64,000 nucleotides of DNA from Litorimonas cladophorae (GTDB lineage: Bacteria; Pseudomonadota; Alphaproteobacteria; Caulobacterales; Maricaulaceae). Under the pieces are notes generated by a model, which was given only the letters and a program-made list of their open reading frames with translations, was not told the origin of the DNA and made no database searches. Made by a program: the position numbers and the translations under genes. The first letter of the stretch is position 1, and each line of letters starts with the position of its first letter. Of the stretch, positions 46,658 through 55,882 are shown piece by piece. The stretch is taken from positions 1,178,001 to 1,242,000 of the forward strand of contig NZ_BMYV01000001.1 of assembly GCF_014652455.1 (NCBI RefSeq). The letters run 5' to 3'.

Positions 46658-47386
46658 ATGCGCAAGCTGACGCTATATTTCGCACCAGGCGCTTGCTCTC
46701 GCGTTGCGCTAATCGCGCTTGAGATGATCGGCGTTGAATTTGAAACCGAACTCGTTTCATTCATGGCGGGCGGTCACAAAAAACCTTCTTTTAAGGCGCT
46801 GAACCCGTCATCTAAAATTCCGGTCCTTGTGGCTGATAATACGCCGATATCTCAGAACATCGCCATTTTGACATGGCTCGACGAAACCTATCCCCACGCT
46901 AAACTTCTGCCAAAAATGGACTCTGCGCTGGAACGAGCTCAAGTTTTAGGTTGGCTCTCAAAGTTCTCCTCAGACCTGCATCCGCTGGTGTCGCGGATAC
47001 GAGTTCCACATTTTTTCTGCGACATTGAAACTGGGCCAGAGCGAGTCGCCCAACTCGCGACAAAGACTTTACGAGAGCAACTGGTGTATTTTGAGGACGT
47101 CTTGGACAATCAACCTTGGCTAACAGGAACAGATTTCACGATCATTGATGCTTATCTGCATTGGGTCTGGTTCCGAGTTACAGGGGCTGGGTTTGACCCG
47201 ACGGATTTTCCGAGTATTTCCGCCCACTATGCTAAGACTCTGAAGATCCCGGCCGTGCAAAAGGCTTTAGACCAAGAAAGTCGCGCGGAAGCATATTTGG
47301 AGTCACAGGGCCTCAATCCAGAATTTCTGAAATCAAAAATTGCGATGCCACCCCCGCATGCAGATTTTGCAAACACCCATAATTAG
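46658..47386 (+). CDS. Glutathione S-transferase (beta-class-like)
   Basis: A 242-residue GST. The N-terminal thioredoxin-like domain begins RKLTLYFAPGACSRVALIAL; PGACS carries the beta-class Cys/Ser position. SSKIPVLVADNTPISQNIAILTWLDE is the glutathione-binding P-V-L and Q/S-x-A region. An all-helical C-terminal domain (PWLTGTDFTIIDAYLHW) follows. Possible roles in this cluster are glutathione-dependent isomerisation of a ring-cleavage product, ether cleavage, or detoxification; sequence does not decide. It heads the plus-strand catabolic run and is followed 10 bp later by an extradiol dioxygenase. Confidence 0.87.
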   Translation: MRKLTLYFAPGACSRVALIALEMIGVEFETELVSFMAGGHKKPSFKALNPSSKIPVLVADNTPISQNIAILTWLDETYPHAKLLPKMDSALERAQVLGWLSKFSSDLHPLVSRIRVPHFFCDIETGPERVAQLATKTLREQLVYFEDVLDNQPWLTGTDFTIIDAYLHWVWFRVTGAGFDPTDFPSISAHYAKTLKIPAVQKALDQESRAEAYLESQGLNPEFLKSKIAMPPPHADFANTHN

Positions 47387-47396
47387 GAGGCCCCCT

Positions 47397-48299
47397 TTGG
47401 CCCGAGTAAATGACATACGATTTATCGGTTACGGCGTTTCTGATCTAGAAGCAGAGAAGCGTTTCTACATCGAAAGCTGGAAACTTGAAGAAGTCAAAAG
47501 CCCCGACGATATGGTTTATCTCGTCGCACCCGGAAGCACCGCGACATATTCAGTTCGGCTGCGGGAGACCGCGGAGCCAAGAATTGATGTCATAAGCTGG
47601 AGCGCGAAAGACCGAGATGAAGTCGACGCGCTCGTTCCTCAAGTTGAAGCCGCTGGCGGCAAGCTCATCAATCAACCCCATGATATGAACACCCACGGAG
47701 GCGGTTACGGCTTCAGGTTCTTTGATATGAACGGCTTCACAATTGAGGTTGCGACTGACTTCGAAACGCGTAACCCAGAAGTCCTGAAATCTGGTGAAGC
47801 GCGTCCTGAAAAAATCAGCCACGTTGTTCTTCACTCCCCTAATCACAAAGGTTACGTCAAATTCTACGAAGATGCCTTAGGTTTTAAGGTCTCAGATTGG
47901 CTTGGGGATTTCATGTGTTTTCTGCGGTGCAATAAATGGCACCATCGGATGGCCATTCTTCCTGGACCGCCAGCGTTTAATCATGTGGCCTATGACGTTC
48001 CTGACGTCGACGCGATTATGAAGGGCGTTGCCAGACTGCGGGATACCAATGGCGACATTACTTGGGGCCCAGGACGGCATACGGCTGGGAACAATGTATT
48101 CTCATATTACGTCACACCGGCTGGTTACGCCGTCGAATATACGTGCGATCTCGAAGAGGTGGATGACGCAACATGGGAAGCCAAGGTTCACCCGCCGAGC
48201 AAGGACGTTATGGATCAGTGGGGGTTTGGTGTCGGCGGTCCTGAGACCATGCCAAAACCTATGCCCGACGCCGGATTATTTAAAGACATTGGAGTTTAA
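47397..48299 (+). CDS. Type I (VOC) extradiol dioxygenase, copy 1
   Basis: A 300-residue two-domain vicinal oxygen chelate protein of the 2,3-dihydroxybiphenyl/catechol 2,3-dioxygenase family. Likely iron ligands: His in KISHVVLHSP, His in PAFNHVAYDVPD and Glu in YAVEYTCD, all in the second domain. It should cleave a catecholic ring next to its hydroxyls. The start is TTG 47397, supported by TAGGAGG 6 bases upstream; the in-frame ATG at 47340 lies inside the GST gene. An alpha/beta hydrolase follows immediately, the usual partner for meta-cleavage products. The substrate is unknown. Confidence 0.87.
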   Translation: MARVNDIRFIGYGVSDLEAEKRFYIESWKLEEVKSPDDMVYLVAPGSTATYSVRLRETAEPRIDVISWSAKDRDEVDALVPQVEAAGGKLINQPHDMNTHGGGYGFRFFDMNGFTIEVATDFETRNPEVLKSGEARPEKISHVVLHSPNHKGYVKFYEDALGFKVSDWLGDFMCFLRCNKWHHRMAILPGPPAFNHVAYDVPDVDAIMKGVARLRDTNGDITWGPGRHTAGNNVFSYYVTPAGYAVEYTCDLEEVDDATWEAKVHPPSKDVMDQWGFGVGGPETMPKPMPDAGLFKDIGV

Positions 48300-48301
48300 C
48301 C

Positions 48302-49462
48302 ATGGCCCTCTACGAATTTTTTCCTAATTATATCTGGAACCTCTCTGTCGCGATAGCGGTGGCCAGCGGAGCAGAGCTCGGCGAAATTGTTGACATGTGC
48401 GAGCCAATTAAGCGCGCCGCGGACGAAGGCGCAGATGCGGGGACGCCGCAATTCATGAAACAATGGGCGATGAAAGCCGCTACGCTTTCAGAGCTTGCAA
48501 GCGAAGACCTCGAACGCGGGCGGAAATTCTCTGCCGCAGAAAAACTACGCAGGGCTTGCTTATATTATACCACCGCCGAGCGTATGCAGAGCGCGACGTC
48601 GCCAGAGAAAGCCAAAACCTTTGCCAAGGCCCAAGACGCTTTTAAAAAATATATCGAGTATAGCGGTGAAAATTGTGAGCGTGTTGAAATCCCTTATAAA
48701 GGCGCGGTTATGCCAGCGCTCTTCACACGGGCAGAGGGTGTTGAAGGCGAAGCACCCTGCGTTCTTTTCACAAACGGGTTAGACAGCAATAAAGAACTGT
48801 TGTTCTGGTCATGGCTGCCCCACGCGCTCGCGAAACGCGGTATATCCACGCTTTGCGTAGATCAGCCTGGAACTGGCGAAACGCTACGTCTTCACAACCT
48901 ACCTGCCACACCATTTGCGGAAGAGTGGGCGACGCCGTGTTATGAGTATCTAGCATCACGCGATGATGTTGATGCGGATCGCATTGGCGTTTCAGGCATA
49001 TCCCTTGGCGGGCATTTCGCAGCTAGAGCCGCGGCTTATGAGCCTCGCTTTGCTTCTGGCGCAGTCTGGGGAGCTAATCACAATTGGCACGAAGTCCAAA
49101 TTGGTCGCCTGGACCGCGAAGGCGAGAACCCTGTCCCACATTATTGGAAGCACGTCTATTGGGTCTTCGGCGCAGATAATAAAGAAGACTTTTTCAAAAA
49201 GGTCGAGGGCATGAATATGAATGGCCATATGGATAAAATAAAAATGCCATTCTTGATTACTCACGGCCAGAATGATCGCCAGATCAACGTGAAATATGCG
49301 CATCAAGCCTTCGAACAAATGACTAACTCGGTGAAGCCTGAGTTGAAAATTTTCACCCCGCGCGAGGGCGGCATCGAACATGTTGGCGCGGATAACATGT
49401 CCTATGGTCGTGACTATATCGCCGATTGGTTTGTTGACACATTGGGTGGGCGTTTGGGTTAA
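48302..49462 (+). CDS. Alpha/beta hydrolase (DHPON hydrolase/FrsA-like)
   Basis: A 386-residue serine hydrolase with an extra helical N-terminal domain of about 130 residues, like 2,6-dihydroxypseudooxynicotine hydrolase and FrsA-type proteins. The nucleophile elbow GISLGGHFAAR, the acidic residue region ITHGQNDRQIN and the His in GGIEHVGAD complete the triad. It could split a C-C bond of the meta-cleavage product or of a side-chain diketone. Stop codon directly abuts the P450 ATG (TAAATG). It follows the extradiol dioxygenase by 2 bp, so they probably act in sequence. Confidence 0.85.
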   Translation: MALYEFFPNYIWNLSVAIAVASGAELGEIVDMCEPIKRAADEGADAGTPQFMKQWAMKAATLSELASEDLERGRKFSAAEKLRRACLYYTTAERMQSATSPEKAKTFAKAQDAFKKYIEYSGENCERVEIPYKGAVMPALFTRAEGVEGEAPCVLFTNGLDSNKELLFWSWLPHALAKRGISTLCVDQPGTGETLRLHNLPATPFAEEWATPCYEYLASRDDVDADRIGVSGISLGGHFAARAAAYEPRFASGAVWGANHNWHEVQIGRLDREGENPVPHYWKHVYWVFGADNKEDFFKKVEGMNMNGHMDKIKMPFLITHGQNDRQINVKYAHQAFEQMTNSVKPELKIFTPREGGIEHVGADNMSYGRDYIADWFVDTLGGRLG

Positions 49463-50677
49463 ATGCAATCGAGCGCGAACATATCCCAACCAAAACTTCC
49501 TCGACTTGAGATAGATCCATTCTCGGAAAGTTTTTTAACTGACCCTTTTCGCTATCATCCGCAGATGCGGGATGTCGGTCCAATTTTCTGGCTCGACTCA
49601 ATTGGGGCATACGGTGTCGCGCGGCACGAGGAAGTCACCCAAGTTCTGAAAAATCATGAAACTTTCGTTTCAAGTCGTGGAGTTGGACTTGCCGATTTTG
49701 CAAAAGAGAAACCGTTTCGACCACCGTCACTTTTATTAGAAGCTGATCCACCACTTCATGATCGCACCCGCAACTTGATGAACCGCATTGTCGCCATGCC
49801 GGTCTTGAAGGCCTTGGAAAATGATTGGCGGGGAAAAGCTAAAACCCTGGTTGCAGAATTGATAGAAAAAGACACATTTGACGCCGTAACCGACTTAGCC
49901 GAAGAATTTCCAATGCGGGTCTTTCCTGACGCGGTAGGTCTCATGGACGAGGGACGCGACCATCTCCTCACTTACGCTTCGATTGTTTTCAACGCTTTTG
50001 GACCAAAGAATGAAATTTTCCATAGCGGCATGGCAGATGCAGATGCCGCCATAAGCTGGGTAACAGAAGCCTGTAAACGAGAAAATTTAAAGCCTGATGG
50101 TTGGGGAGAGGCGGTCTTCCAATCCGCTGATCGAGGCGATTGCACTCACGCGGAAGCCGAGCGCCTTGTCCGCTCGTTATTGTCTGCTGGCGTGGACACG
50201 ACGGTCAACGGGATTTCAAATCTGATGTATGGCTTTACGCAATTCCCAGATGAGTTTGGAAAAATGGACACGAGTCAAAGCTCCACCCGCCGAGCCTTCA
50301 ACGAGGGATTGCGTTGGCGCTCCACGGTTCAAACTTTTTTCCGCACGGCGGCGCATGAGACATCACTAGCTGGCGTGACGATCCCAGAGGGATCGAAGGT
50401 TCTGACATTTCTTGCAGCGGCAAATCGAGACGAAAGGCGATGGGACAATCCAGAGGCTTTTTCTGTCACCCGCAATGCGTCAGGTCATGTTGGTTTCGGT
50501 CATGGCATCCATGTTTGCCTGGGCCAGATGGTTGCCCGAATGGAAGCCGATGCCTTGCTCTCGGCCCTACGCGAAAAAATAACAAGGATTACGTCCGCAG
50601 GTCCGCCGGTGATCAGGTTAAACAATACTTTGTGCTCAATTGCGAGCCTTCCCGTCAAACTAGAAAAAGTAGGATGA
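49463..50677 (+). CDS. Cytochrome P450, CYP199-like (para-substituted benzoate oxidase)
   Basis: A 404-residue soluble P450. Seen: I-helix SLLSAGVDTTVNG with acid-alcohol pair, E-x-x-R in EGLRWRS, and the heme loop FGHGIHVCLGQ. It strongly resembles my recollection of CYP199A enzymes in blocks SSRGVGLADF, KEKPFRPPSL, LEADPP, RSLLSAG and VQTFFRT. The residues that bind the benzoate carboxylate in CYP199A4 (R-x-x-S in FRPPS, and R and S in RSLLS) are kept here (R86, S89, R237, S241). Known CYP199A reactions include demethylation of 4-methoxybenzoate to 4-hydroxybenzoate, which would feed pobA (38672). It needs a ferredoxin, not found in the window; the reductase at 27007 is a candidate partner. 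Confidence 0.9.
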   Translation: MQSSANISQPKLPRLEIDPFSESFLTDPFRYHPQMRDVGPIFWLDSIGAYGVARHEEVTQVLKNHETFVSSRGVGLADFAKEKPFRPPSLLLEADPPLHDRTRNLMNRIVAMPVLKALENDWRGKAKTLVAELIEKDTFDAVTDLAEEFPMRVFPDAVGLMDEGRDHLLTYASIVFNAFGPKNEIFHSGMADADAAISWVTEACKRENLKPDGWGEAVFQSADRGDCTHAEAERLVRSLLSAGVDTTVNGISNLMYGFTQFPDEFGKMDTSQSSTRRAFNEGLRWRSTVQTFFRTAAHETSLAGVTIPEGSKVLTFLAAANRDERRWDNPEAFSVTRNASGHVGFGHGIHVCLGQMVARMEADALLSALREKITRITSAGPPVIRLNNTLCSIASLPVKLEKVG

Positions 50678-50681
50678 GCTT

Positions 50682-51248
50682 ATGACAAAAGCGCCTTTTC
50701 GCCGGATCGTAACAGGTCATAATGCTAATGGAAAAGCAGTTATCCTTGATGACAGTCCTCCGCCGCGCGTGCAACGCATTGGCGGCGATACCGGACCCAT
50801 GTTTTATGAAGTTTGGAATACAACTGAGACTCCAGCACCTATTGATCCTGCAAGCGGAGAACCTCACGAAGACGGCATTAAACTCGCGCCACCAGCAAAC
50901 GGTACACGTATCCGCGTTTTGGATATCCCGCCAGATGACGCTAGTTTTGACAGCCTGACACCTGAGGAACGAATTGCCCATTTCGCAGAAATTGGGGCCG
51001 GCGATGCTGTCGCGGATGGTGGCAACAGTGAACGTCACGCCCATATGCACAAAACCGAAACGATCGACTATGGAATTGTGCTTGATGGCGAGATTGTTCT
51101 CATAATGGACGAAGGGGAAACTCTCTGCAAAACTGGCGATATCATTATCCAGCGGGGAACTAACCATGGATGGGCTAACCGCTCTGATCGCGATTGCCGC
51201 ATTGCCTTTATCCTTATCGACGGAAAATTTAGTCCCGAACTCGCCTAG
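50682..51248 (+). CDS. Cupin-domain protein
   Basis: A 188-residue single-domain cupin. Motif 1 lies in SERHAHMHKTETIDYGIVLDG with three histidines and a Glu as likely metal ligands; motif 2 lies in GDIIIQRGTNHGWANRS. The N-terminal 100 residues are variable. Such proteins can be non-heme Fe dioxygenases or isomerases, or non-catalytic binding proteins; homologues often lie next to FAH-family genes. It starts 4 bp after the P450 stop and is 18 bp before the FAH gene. The role is unassigned. Confidence 0.8.
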   Translation: MTKAPFRRIVTGHNANGKAVILDDSPPPRVQRIGGDTGPMFYEVWNTTETPAPIDPASGEPHEDGIKLAPPANGTRIRVLDIPPDDASFDSLTPEERIAHFAEIGAGDAVADGGNSERHAHMHKTETIDYGIVLDGEIVLIMDEGETLCKTGDIIIQRGTNHGWANRSDRDCRIAFILIDGKFSPELA

Positions 51249-51266
51249 GCTGGAAAACCCAAGATT

Positions 51267-52241
51267 ATGAAACTCGCCACCCTAAACTCTGATAGCCCTG
51301 ATGGACGACTTGTCGTCGTGTCCGAGGACAACACGCATTGCGTGGCGGCCGATGGAATTGCTCCGAACCTATTAGCTGCAGTCGAAGACTGGATAAATGT
51401 CGCGCCACAATTACTGGCGTTGTCAGATGCCTTGCGTTCTGGCGAGGTTAAGAACGCAGTGGCCTTCGACCCTGCCTCCGCTCGAGCCCCTTTACCTAGA
51501 TCATGGCAATGGCTCGACGGGTCAGCCTTTCCGCAGCATGGAGAGTTAATGCAAAAGGCATTCAACCTTCCCCCCATCGATAGTGGTCGCCCACTTATGT
51601 ACCAAGGTATGTCAGACCGTTTCTATGGGCCATCTGACGCCGTCCCATTTCTATCTGAAAAAGCAGGGATCGATTTCGAAGGTGAATTTGGAGTTATCGT
51701 CGATACCGTACCAATGGGCACTTCCGCGAAAGATGCGATGGCCCATATTAAATTGATCGTCCAAATTAACGACTGGAGCCTTCGTGCAGTTGCTCCCGTC
51801 GAAATGAAAACGGGTTTTGGCTTCGTGAATGCCAAACCTGCTTGTAGCATGGCGGCAGTCGCCGTCACACCAACAGAACTTGGTGATGCATGGAAAGACG
51901 GGCGCGTTCATTTACCTTTGCATGTTGAGTGGAACGACAAAAGATTTGGCGAGGCCATTGGTGATGAAATGGAATATGGATTCCATGAACTCGTCGCTCA
52001 TGCTGCAAATTCTCGCGAGCTAGTCGCGGGTACAATTATTGGCTCAGGGACTGTTTCCAACAAAAACTATGCAGATGTCGGATCGTCCTGCATCTCGGAA
52101 CGTCGCGCCATTGACATGATCGATTTTGGGGAAGCTCGAACCCCCTTTATGTCTTTTGGCGACACAGTTCGAATGGAAGCACGTAGCACAGAGGGGCAAG
52201 CCCTCTTCGGCCCAATCTATCAAACTGTCATTCAAAACTAG
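51267..52241 (+). CDS. Fumarylacetoacetate hydrolase-fold protein, copy 1
   Basis: A 324-residue FAH-superfamily enzyme. Metal and active-site features: FYGPSDAVPFL, the carboxylate in IDFEGEFGVIVD (E-x-E type), VQINDWSLRAV, GFGFVNAKPACSMAAVAV and GTIIGSGTVSN. Family members hydrolyse C-C bonds of acylpyruvates, hydrate 2-hydroxypentadienoates or decarboxylate. In this position it would act on the ring-cleavage product. It is paralogous to, but diverged from, the gene at 59821. The FAD monooxygenase follows after 9 bp. Confidence 0.85.
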   Translation: MKLATLNSDSPDGRLVVVSEDNTHCVAADGIAPNLLAAVEDWINVAPQLLALSDALRSGEVKNAVAFDPASARAPLPRSWQWLDGSAFPQHGELMQKAFNLPPIDSGRPLMYQGMSDRFYGPSDAVPFLSEKAGIDFEGEFGVIVDTVPMGTSAKDAMAHIKLIVQINDWSLRAVAPVEMKTGFGFVNAKPACSMAAVAVTPTELGDAWKDGRVHLPLHVEWNDKRFGEAIGDEMEYGFHELVAHAANSRELVAGTIIGSGTVSNKNYADVGSSCISERRAIDMIDFGEARTPFMSFGDTVRMEARSTEGQALFGPIYQTVIQN

Positions 52242-52250
52242 GACCAGTCG

Positions 52251-53399
52251 ATGATGAAGAACGCACCTTCAATACAAGGCCAAGGTAAACCTTGGAAAGT
52301 CCTGATTATAGGCGCAGGAATCGGCGGGTTATCCGCTGGCATTGCTTTGCGTAAAAAGGGCTATGATGTCGAAATGATTGAGCGTGATCCACAATGGACC
52401 GTTTATGGTGTCGGGATAATCCAACAAAATAATGTCATCCGAGCTATGTATCAGCTTGGCGTGATTGATGATTATATCGACGCGAGTTACGGCTTTGATC
52501 ACGTGAAAATTTTCGCGCCCACTGGTGCGCAAGTCGCCCACATTCCAATCTCTCCCCTTGTTGAAGGCTACCCTGCAAATGCTGGTATCGCGCGCCCCGC
52601 CCTTCAAAAGGTTCTGGCCGAAAGCGCCCAAAAACGAGGTGCAGACATCAGGCTTGGCCTCACGGCAGAAACAATCAATGATACGGGAGATCACGTTGAC
52701 GTCACCTTTAGTGATGGCTCCAAGGGAAAATATGATCTCGTGATCGGCGCAGATGGTATCTACTCCCAAACGCGAAAAATGCTGTTCCCTGACGCGGCTG
52801 AACCACAATATACTGGCCAAGCTGTTTGGCGTTACAACTTTAATCGACCTGATGGCATGGAAGGCCTGCATGCTTATAATGGACGCATTGGCGTTGGGTT
52901 GGTTCCGATGTCTGAAGAAAAAATCTACATGTATATCACGACCCCCGAACCGGGAAATCCGCGGTTCGAAATGTCTATTCGCGCGGAAGAGATGCGCAAT
53001 CGACTACACATGGCCTGCCCAACCCTTCATCACTACGCTGACGAGATAACGGAGAATGAAGGTGTGGTTTACCGTCCTCTCGAATGGTTGATGCTAGAAG
53101 AGGATTGGCACAAAGGCCGCGTCGTATTGCTTGGCGATGCGGTGCATTCTACGACGCCGCATTTGGGTCAAGGTGCAGGCTTGGCCATCGAAGACGCGCT
53201 TGTTCTAGCGGAAGAACTTGCTGATGCGACAACCCCAGTTGAAGCTTTCAAAAGTTATCGCAATCGCCGTTATGAACGGTGTGACTACATCGTGAAGAAC
53301 AGCCTCGCCATTTGTATGGGCCAGCTTGGAAAAGGGCCTCTGGTCGATTCAGGGAAAGCAACCGCAGACAGTGTCGCTGTCGTATCTAAGCCGATCTAA
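52251..53399 (+). CDS. FAD-dependent aromatic hydroxylase (salicylate hydroxylase-like)
   Basis: A 382-residue class A flavin monooxygenase. VLIIGAGIGGLSAGIALRKKGYDV is split by two dozen residues from ERDPQ; LVIGADGIYSQTRKMLFPD and VVLLGDAVHSTTPHLGQGAGLAIEDALVL are the DG and GD motifs. It resembles salicylate and 6-hydroxynicotinate hydroxylases. It may hydroxylate or decarboxylatively hydroxylate a phenolic acid to the catechol cleaved by the VOC dioxygenases. The stop is followed directly by the GTG of an SDR gene. Confidence 0.87.
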   Translation: MMKNAPSIQGQGKPWKVLIIGAGIGGLSAGIALRKKGYDVEMIERDPQWTVYGVGIIQQNNVIRAMYQLGVIDDYIDASYGFDHVKIFAPTGAQVAHIPISPLVEGYPANAGIARPALQKVLAESAQKRGADIRLGLTAETINDTGDHVDVTFSDGSKGKYDLVIGADGIYSQTRKMLFPDAAEPQYTGQAVWRYNFNRPDGMEGLHAYNGRIGVGLVPMSEEKIYMYITTPEPGNPRFEMSIRAEEMRNRLHMACPTLHHYADEITENEGVVYRPLEWLMLEEDWHKGRVVLLGDAVHSTTPHLGQGAGLAIEDALVLAEELADATTPVEAFKSYRNRRYERCDYIVKNSLAICMGQLGKGPLVDSGKATADSVAVVSKPI

Positions 53400-54197
53400 G
53401 TGTCGGTTGAGGCTTCTCTAGAATTAATAGCCCCTTTCGATCTGACGGGACAAGTTGCAATTGTAACAGGGTCAACACGCGGCATTGGGTTGGCCATAGC
53501 GAAAGCCTTTTGCCAAGAAGGGGCAAAATGCGTGATATCCAGTGAGTCATCAGAAGACGTTGAACTCACAATCAGGAGATTAGCGGACAAAGGATATGAT
53601 GTACTCGGCGTGACTTGCGACGTTACAAAAGACGACGACCAAATAAGTTTAATACACACCACGCTTCGACACTTCGGGCAAATCGATATTTTGGTCTGTA
53701 ATGCAGGAGTGACGGGCAAGGCAGGGCCTCTCACAACGTCGAACCCAGATGATGATTTACAAGTTTTCGACACCAACCTTCATAGTATGGTGACACTCGC
53801 AAAGGCCGCCTACCCAACTCTGAGAACTCAATCATCTGCATCGATAATTCTGATGTCTAGTATTGCAGGCCTACGAGGGAATGCCGTAATAAATGCCTAC
53901 GCACTTGCAAAAGCTGGTGTTGCTCAACTCGCCAGAAATTTAGCCGTGCAATGGGGACCAGATAATATCCGCGTGAACGCAATCTCTCCTGGGCTTATAG
54001 AAACCACTCTTGCACAGCCCCTTACTGGCAATCGTGATTTCCTTGAACGCCGTCTGCAAATGACACCTCTACGCCGACTTGGACAAGTCGAAGATGTTGC
54101 TGGCTGTGCGTTATTTCTAGCCTCGGATGCCGCAAGTTTTGTCACCGGTCATAATTTGATCGTGGATGGTGGCACAACCATAACCGATGGAAGCTGA
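53400..54197 (+). CDS. Short-chain dehydrogenase/reductase
   Basis: A 265-residue classical SDR. TGSTRGIGLAIAKAF is the cofactor loop, CNAGVTG the NAG motif, Ser in MSSIAG and Y-x3-K in YALAKAG form the catalytic set, and the C-terminal GCALFLASDAASFVTGHNLIVDGG is typical. It probably interconverts a hydroxy/keto intermediate in the cluster. GTG start directly follows the previous stop codon; the epimerase gene starts 5 bp after. Substrate unknown. Confidence 0.87.
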   Translation: MSVEASLELIAPFDLTGQVAIVTGSTRGIGLAIAKAFCQEGAKCVISSESSEDVELTIRRLADKGYDVLGVTCDVTKDDDQISLIHTTLRHFGQIDILVCNAGVTGKAGPLTTSNPDDDLQVFDTNLHSMVTLAKAAYPTLRTQSSASIILMSSIAGLRGNAVINAYALAKAGVAQLARNLAVQWGPDNIRVNAISPGLIETTLAQPLTGNRDFLERRLQMTPLRRLGQVEDVAGCALFLASDAASFVTGHNLIVDGGTTITDGS

Positions 54198-54202
54198 TCA
54201 AC

Positions 54203-55129
54203 ATGCGGGTTATTGTGACAGGCGCGGGTGGTTTCGTCGGGCGGCGTGTCGTCCGGCAGTTAAAAGGTCATGACATTGTCGCCCTAGATACGGATTTAGG
54301 CGCTCTATCAAATACGCCAAATATCACTAAACTGAGTGGCGACTTGCGCAGCCCTGAAGTGCTCTCGCGGGCCTTTTCAGGCGGTTGCGATGCAGTCATT
54401 CACTTGGCTACAGTCCCAGGCGGCGAGGCAGAAGCCAACCCTGCACTCGCGAAATCAGTCAATGTCGACGCTACGATGGCTTTGATTGATATGGCAGCTA
54501 AAGCAGGGGATTGCCCCCGCTTCGTCTTTGCAAGCTCCATTGCAGTCTTTGGTAAGCTTCCCGAAACTCCCGTCATGGACGCGGTACCGCCCCAGCCGGA
54601 AATGTATTACGGTGCTCATAAATTCATGATGGAAAATTGGATTGCCACTCTGAGCCGTCGGGGAGATGTTGATGGGATCTCGCTTCGCTTACCTGGTATC
54701 GTTGCGCGACCAAAATCTCCATCAGGTATGAAATCCGCTTTTCTAAGCGACATTTTTCATGCCCTTCGAAGTGATCAGGACTTCACGATGCCAGTGGAAA
54801 AAGGCGCGAATTCATGGCTTAGCTCTGTTGCGACAGCAGCAAAAAATATCGCACTGGCTGCAACCATAGAAACCAGTGACGTCGTCAATCACAACGCCGT
54901 GCTATTGCCTGCAGTAAGGGTCAATATGTTAGCGCTAGAAAATGAAATACGAGATCAAATTGGTGGGTCAACTTCGACCATCCACTATGTGCCCGATGCC
55001 GCGCTGCAATCCATATTTGCGGCGCATCCTCCTGTGACGACACCGTCGGCACAAAGGATGGGTTTCATATCAGACATCAATCTAAAAACACTCGTCAACT
55101 CTGTCTTATCTGAGAAACACGATGGTTGA
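54203..55129 (+). CDS. NAD-dependent epimerase/dehydratase family protein (DenD-like)
   Basis: A 308-residue extended SDR. RVIVTGAGGFVGRRVVRQL is the NAD loop; IHLATVPGGEAEANP, FASSIAVFG and Y-x3-K in YYGAHKFMMENW follow. The layout matches DenD-type D-erythronate dehydrogenases; because it lies in an aromatic cluster, oxidation of a different hydroxyacid is possible. It is co-oriented, 5 bp after the SDR and about 55 bp before the CoA-transferase genes. Confidence 0.8.
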   Translation: MRVIVTGAGGFVGRRVVRQLKGHDIVALDTDLGALSNTPNITKLSGDLRSPEVLSRAFSGGCDAVIHLATVPGGEAEANPALAKSVNVDATMALIDMAAKAGDCPRFVFASSIAVFGKLPETPVMDAVPPQPEMYYGAHKFMMENWIATLSRRGDVDGISLRLPGIVARPKSPSGMKSAFLSDIFHALRSDQDFTMPVEKGANSWLSSVATAAKNIALAATIETSDVVNHNAVLLPAVRVNMLALENEIRDQIGGSTSTIHYVPDAALQSIFAAHPPVTTPSAQRMGFISDINLKTLVNSVLSEKHDG

Positions 55130-55183
55130 TATCGGGAAAAAACTAATGCGAAGCGTTCAGGTAAAGCCAAACAGGAAATCAAA

Positions 55184-55879
55184 ATGAGCAAAGTTTATCC
55201 AACAGCAACGTCGGCTTTAGAGGGGCTTTGTGTAAACGGCCTTACTGTAATGTCGGGCGGGTTTGGCCTGTGCGGCATTCCAGAAAACCTGATTGCCGCC
55301 CTACGCGACAGCGGTGCGCAAAATCTAACTGTGATTTCGAATAATGCAGGTGTGGACGGCTTTGGCCTTGGACAATTGCTAGAAACCAAGCAGATCACGA
55401 AAATGGTTAGCTCTTATGTCGGCGAGAACAAAGAGTTTGAACGCCAATACCTCGGCGGCGAACTTGAGCTGGAATTCAACCCCCAAGGCACGCTGGCAGA
55501 ACGAATCCGTGCGGGCGGTTCCGGCATTCCAGGGTTTTATACAAAAACTGGCGTTGGCACGCTAATCGGCGAGGGCAAAGAACATAAAGAATTTAATGGA
55601 GAGACTTATATTTTGGAGACCGGACTCAAAGCTGATCTTGCGATTATAAAAGCTTGGAAAGGTGACGCTGAAGGTAATTTGATTTACAAGGCCACTGCAC
55701 GAAACTTTTCCCCAATGATGGCGATGGCTGGCAAAATTACGGTTGCAGAGGTGGACGAAATCGTCCCTGTAGGATCGCTTGACCCAAACTTTATCCATAC
55801 AACGGGCATTTTCGTCCAACGCATAGTTGAAGCTAAATGCGAAAAACGAATTGAACAACGCACAGTACGGGAGGCTTAG
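55184..55879 (+). CDS. scoA: 3-oxoacid CoA-transferase subunit A
   Basis: A 231-residue alpha subunit of succinyl-CoA:3-oxoacid CoA-transferase. Signatures GGFGLCGIPENLIAALRDSG, VISNNAGVDGFGLGQLL, YVGENKEFERQYLGGELELEFNPQGTL split across the family core, and GVGTLIGEGKEHKEF. With subunit B it moves CoA from succinyl-CoA to a 3-keto acid such as 3-oxoadipate or acetoacetate, activating it for thiolysis. It is 3 bp from the B gene. Its place in a ring-degradation cluster suggests the final keto acid is a 3-oxo acid. Confidence 0.92.
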   Translation: MSKVYPTATSALEGLCVNGLTVMSGGFGLCGIPENLIAALRDSGAQNLTVISNNAGVDGFGLGQLLETKQITKMVSSYVGENKEFERQYLGGELELEFNPQGTLAERIRAGGSGIPGFYTKTGVGTLIGEGKEHKEFNGETYILETGLKADLAIIKAWKGDAEGNLIYKATARNFSPMMAMAGKITVAEVDEIVPVGSLDPNFIHTTGIFVQRIVEAKCEKRIEQRTVREA

Positions 55880-55882
55880 GCG

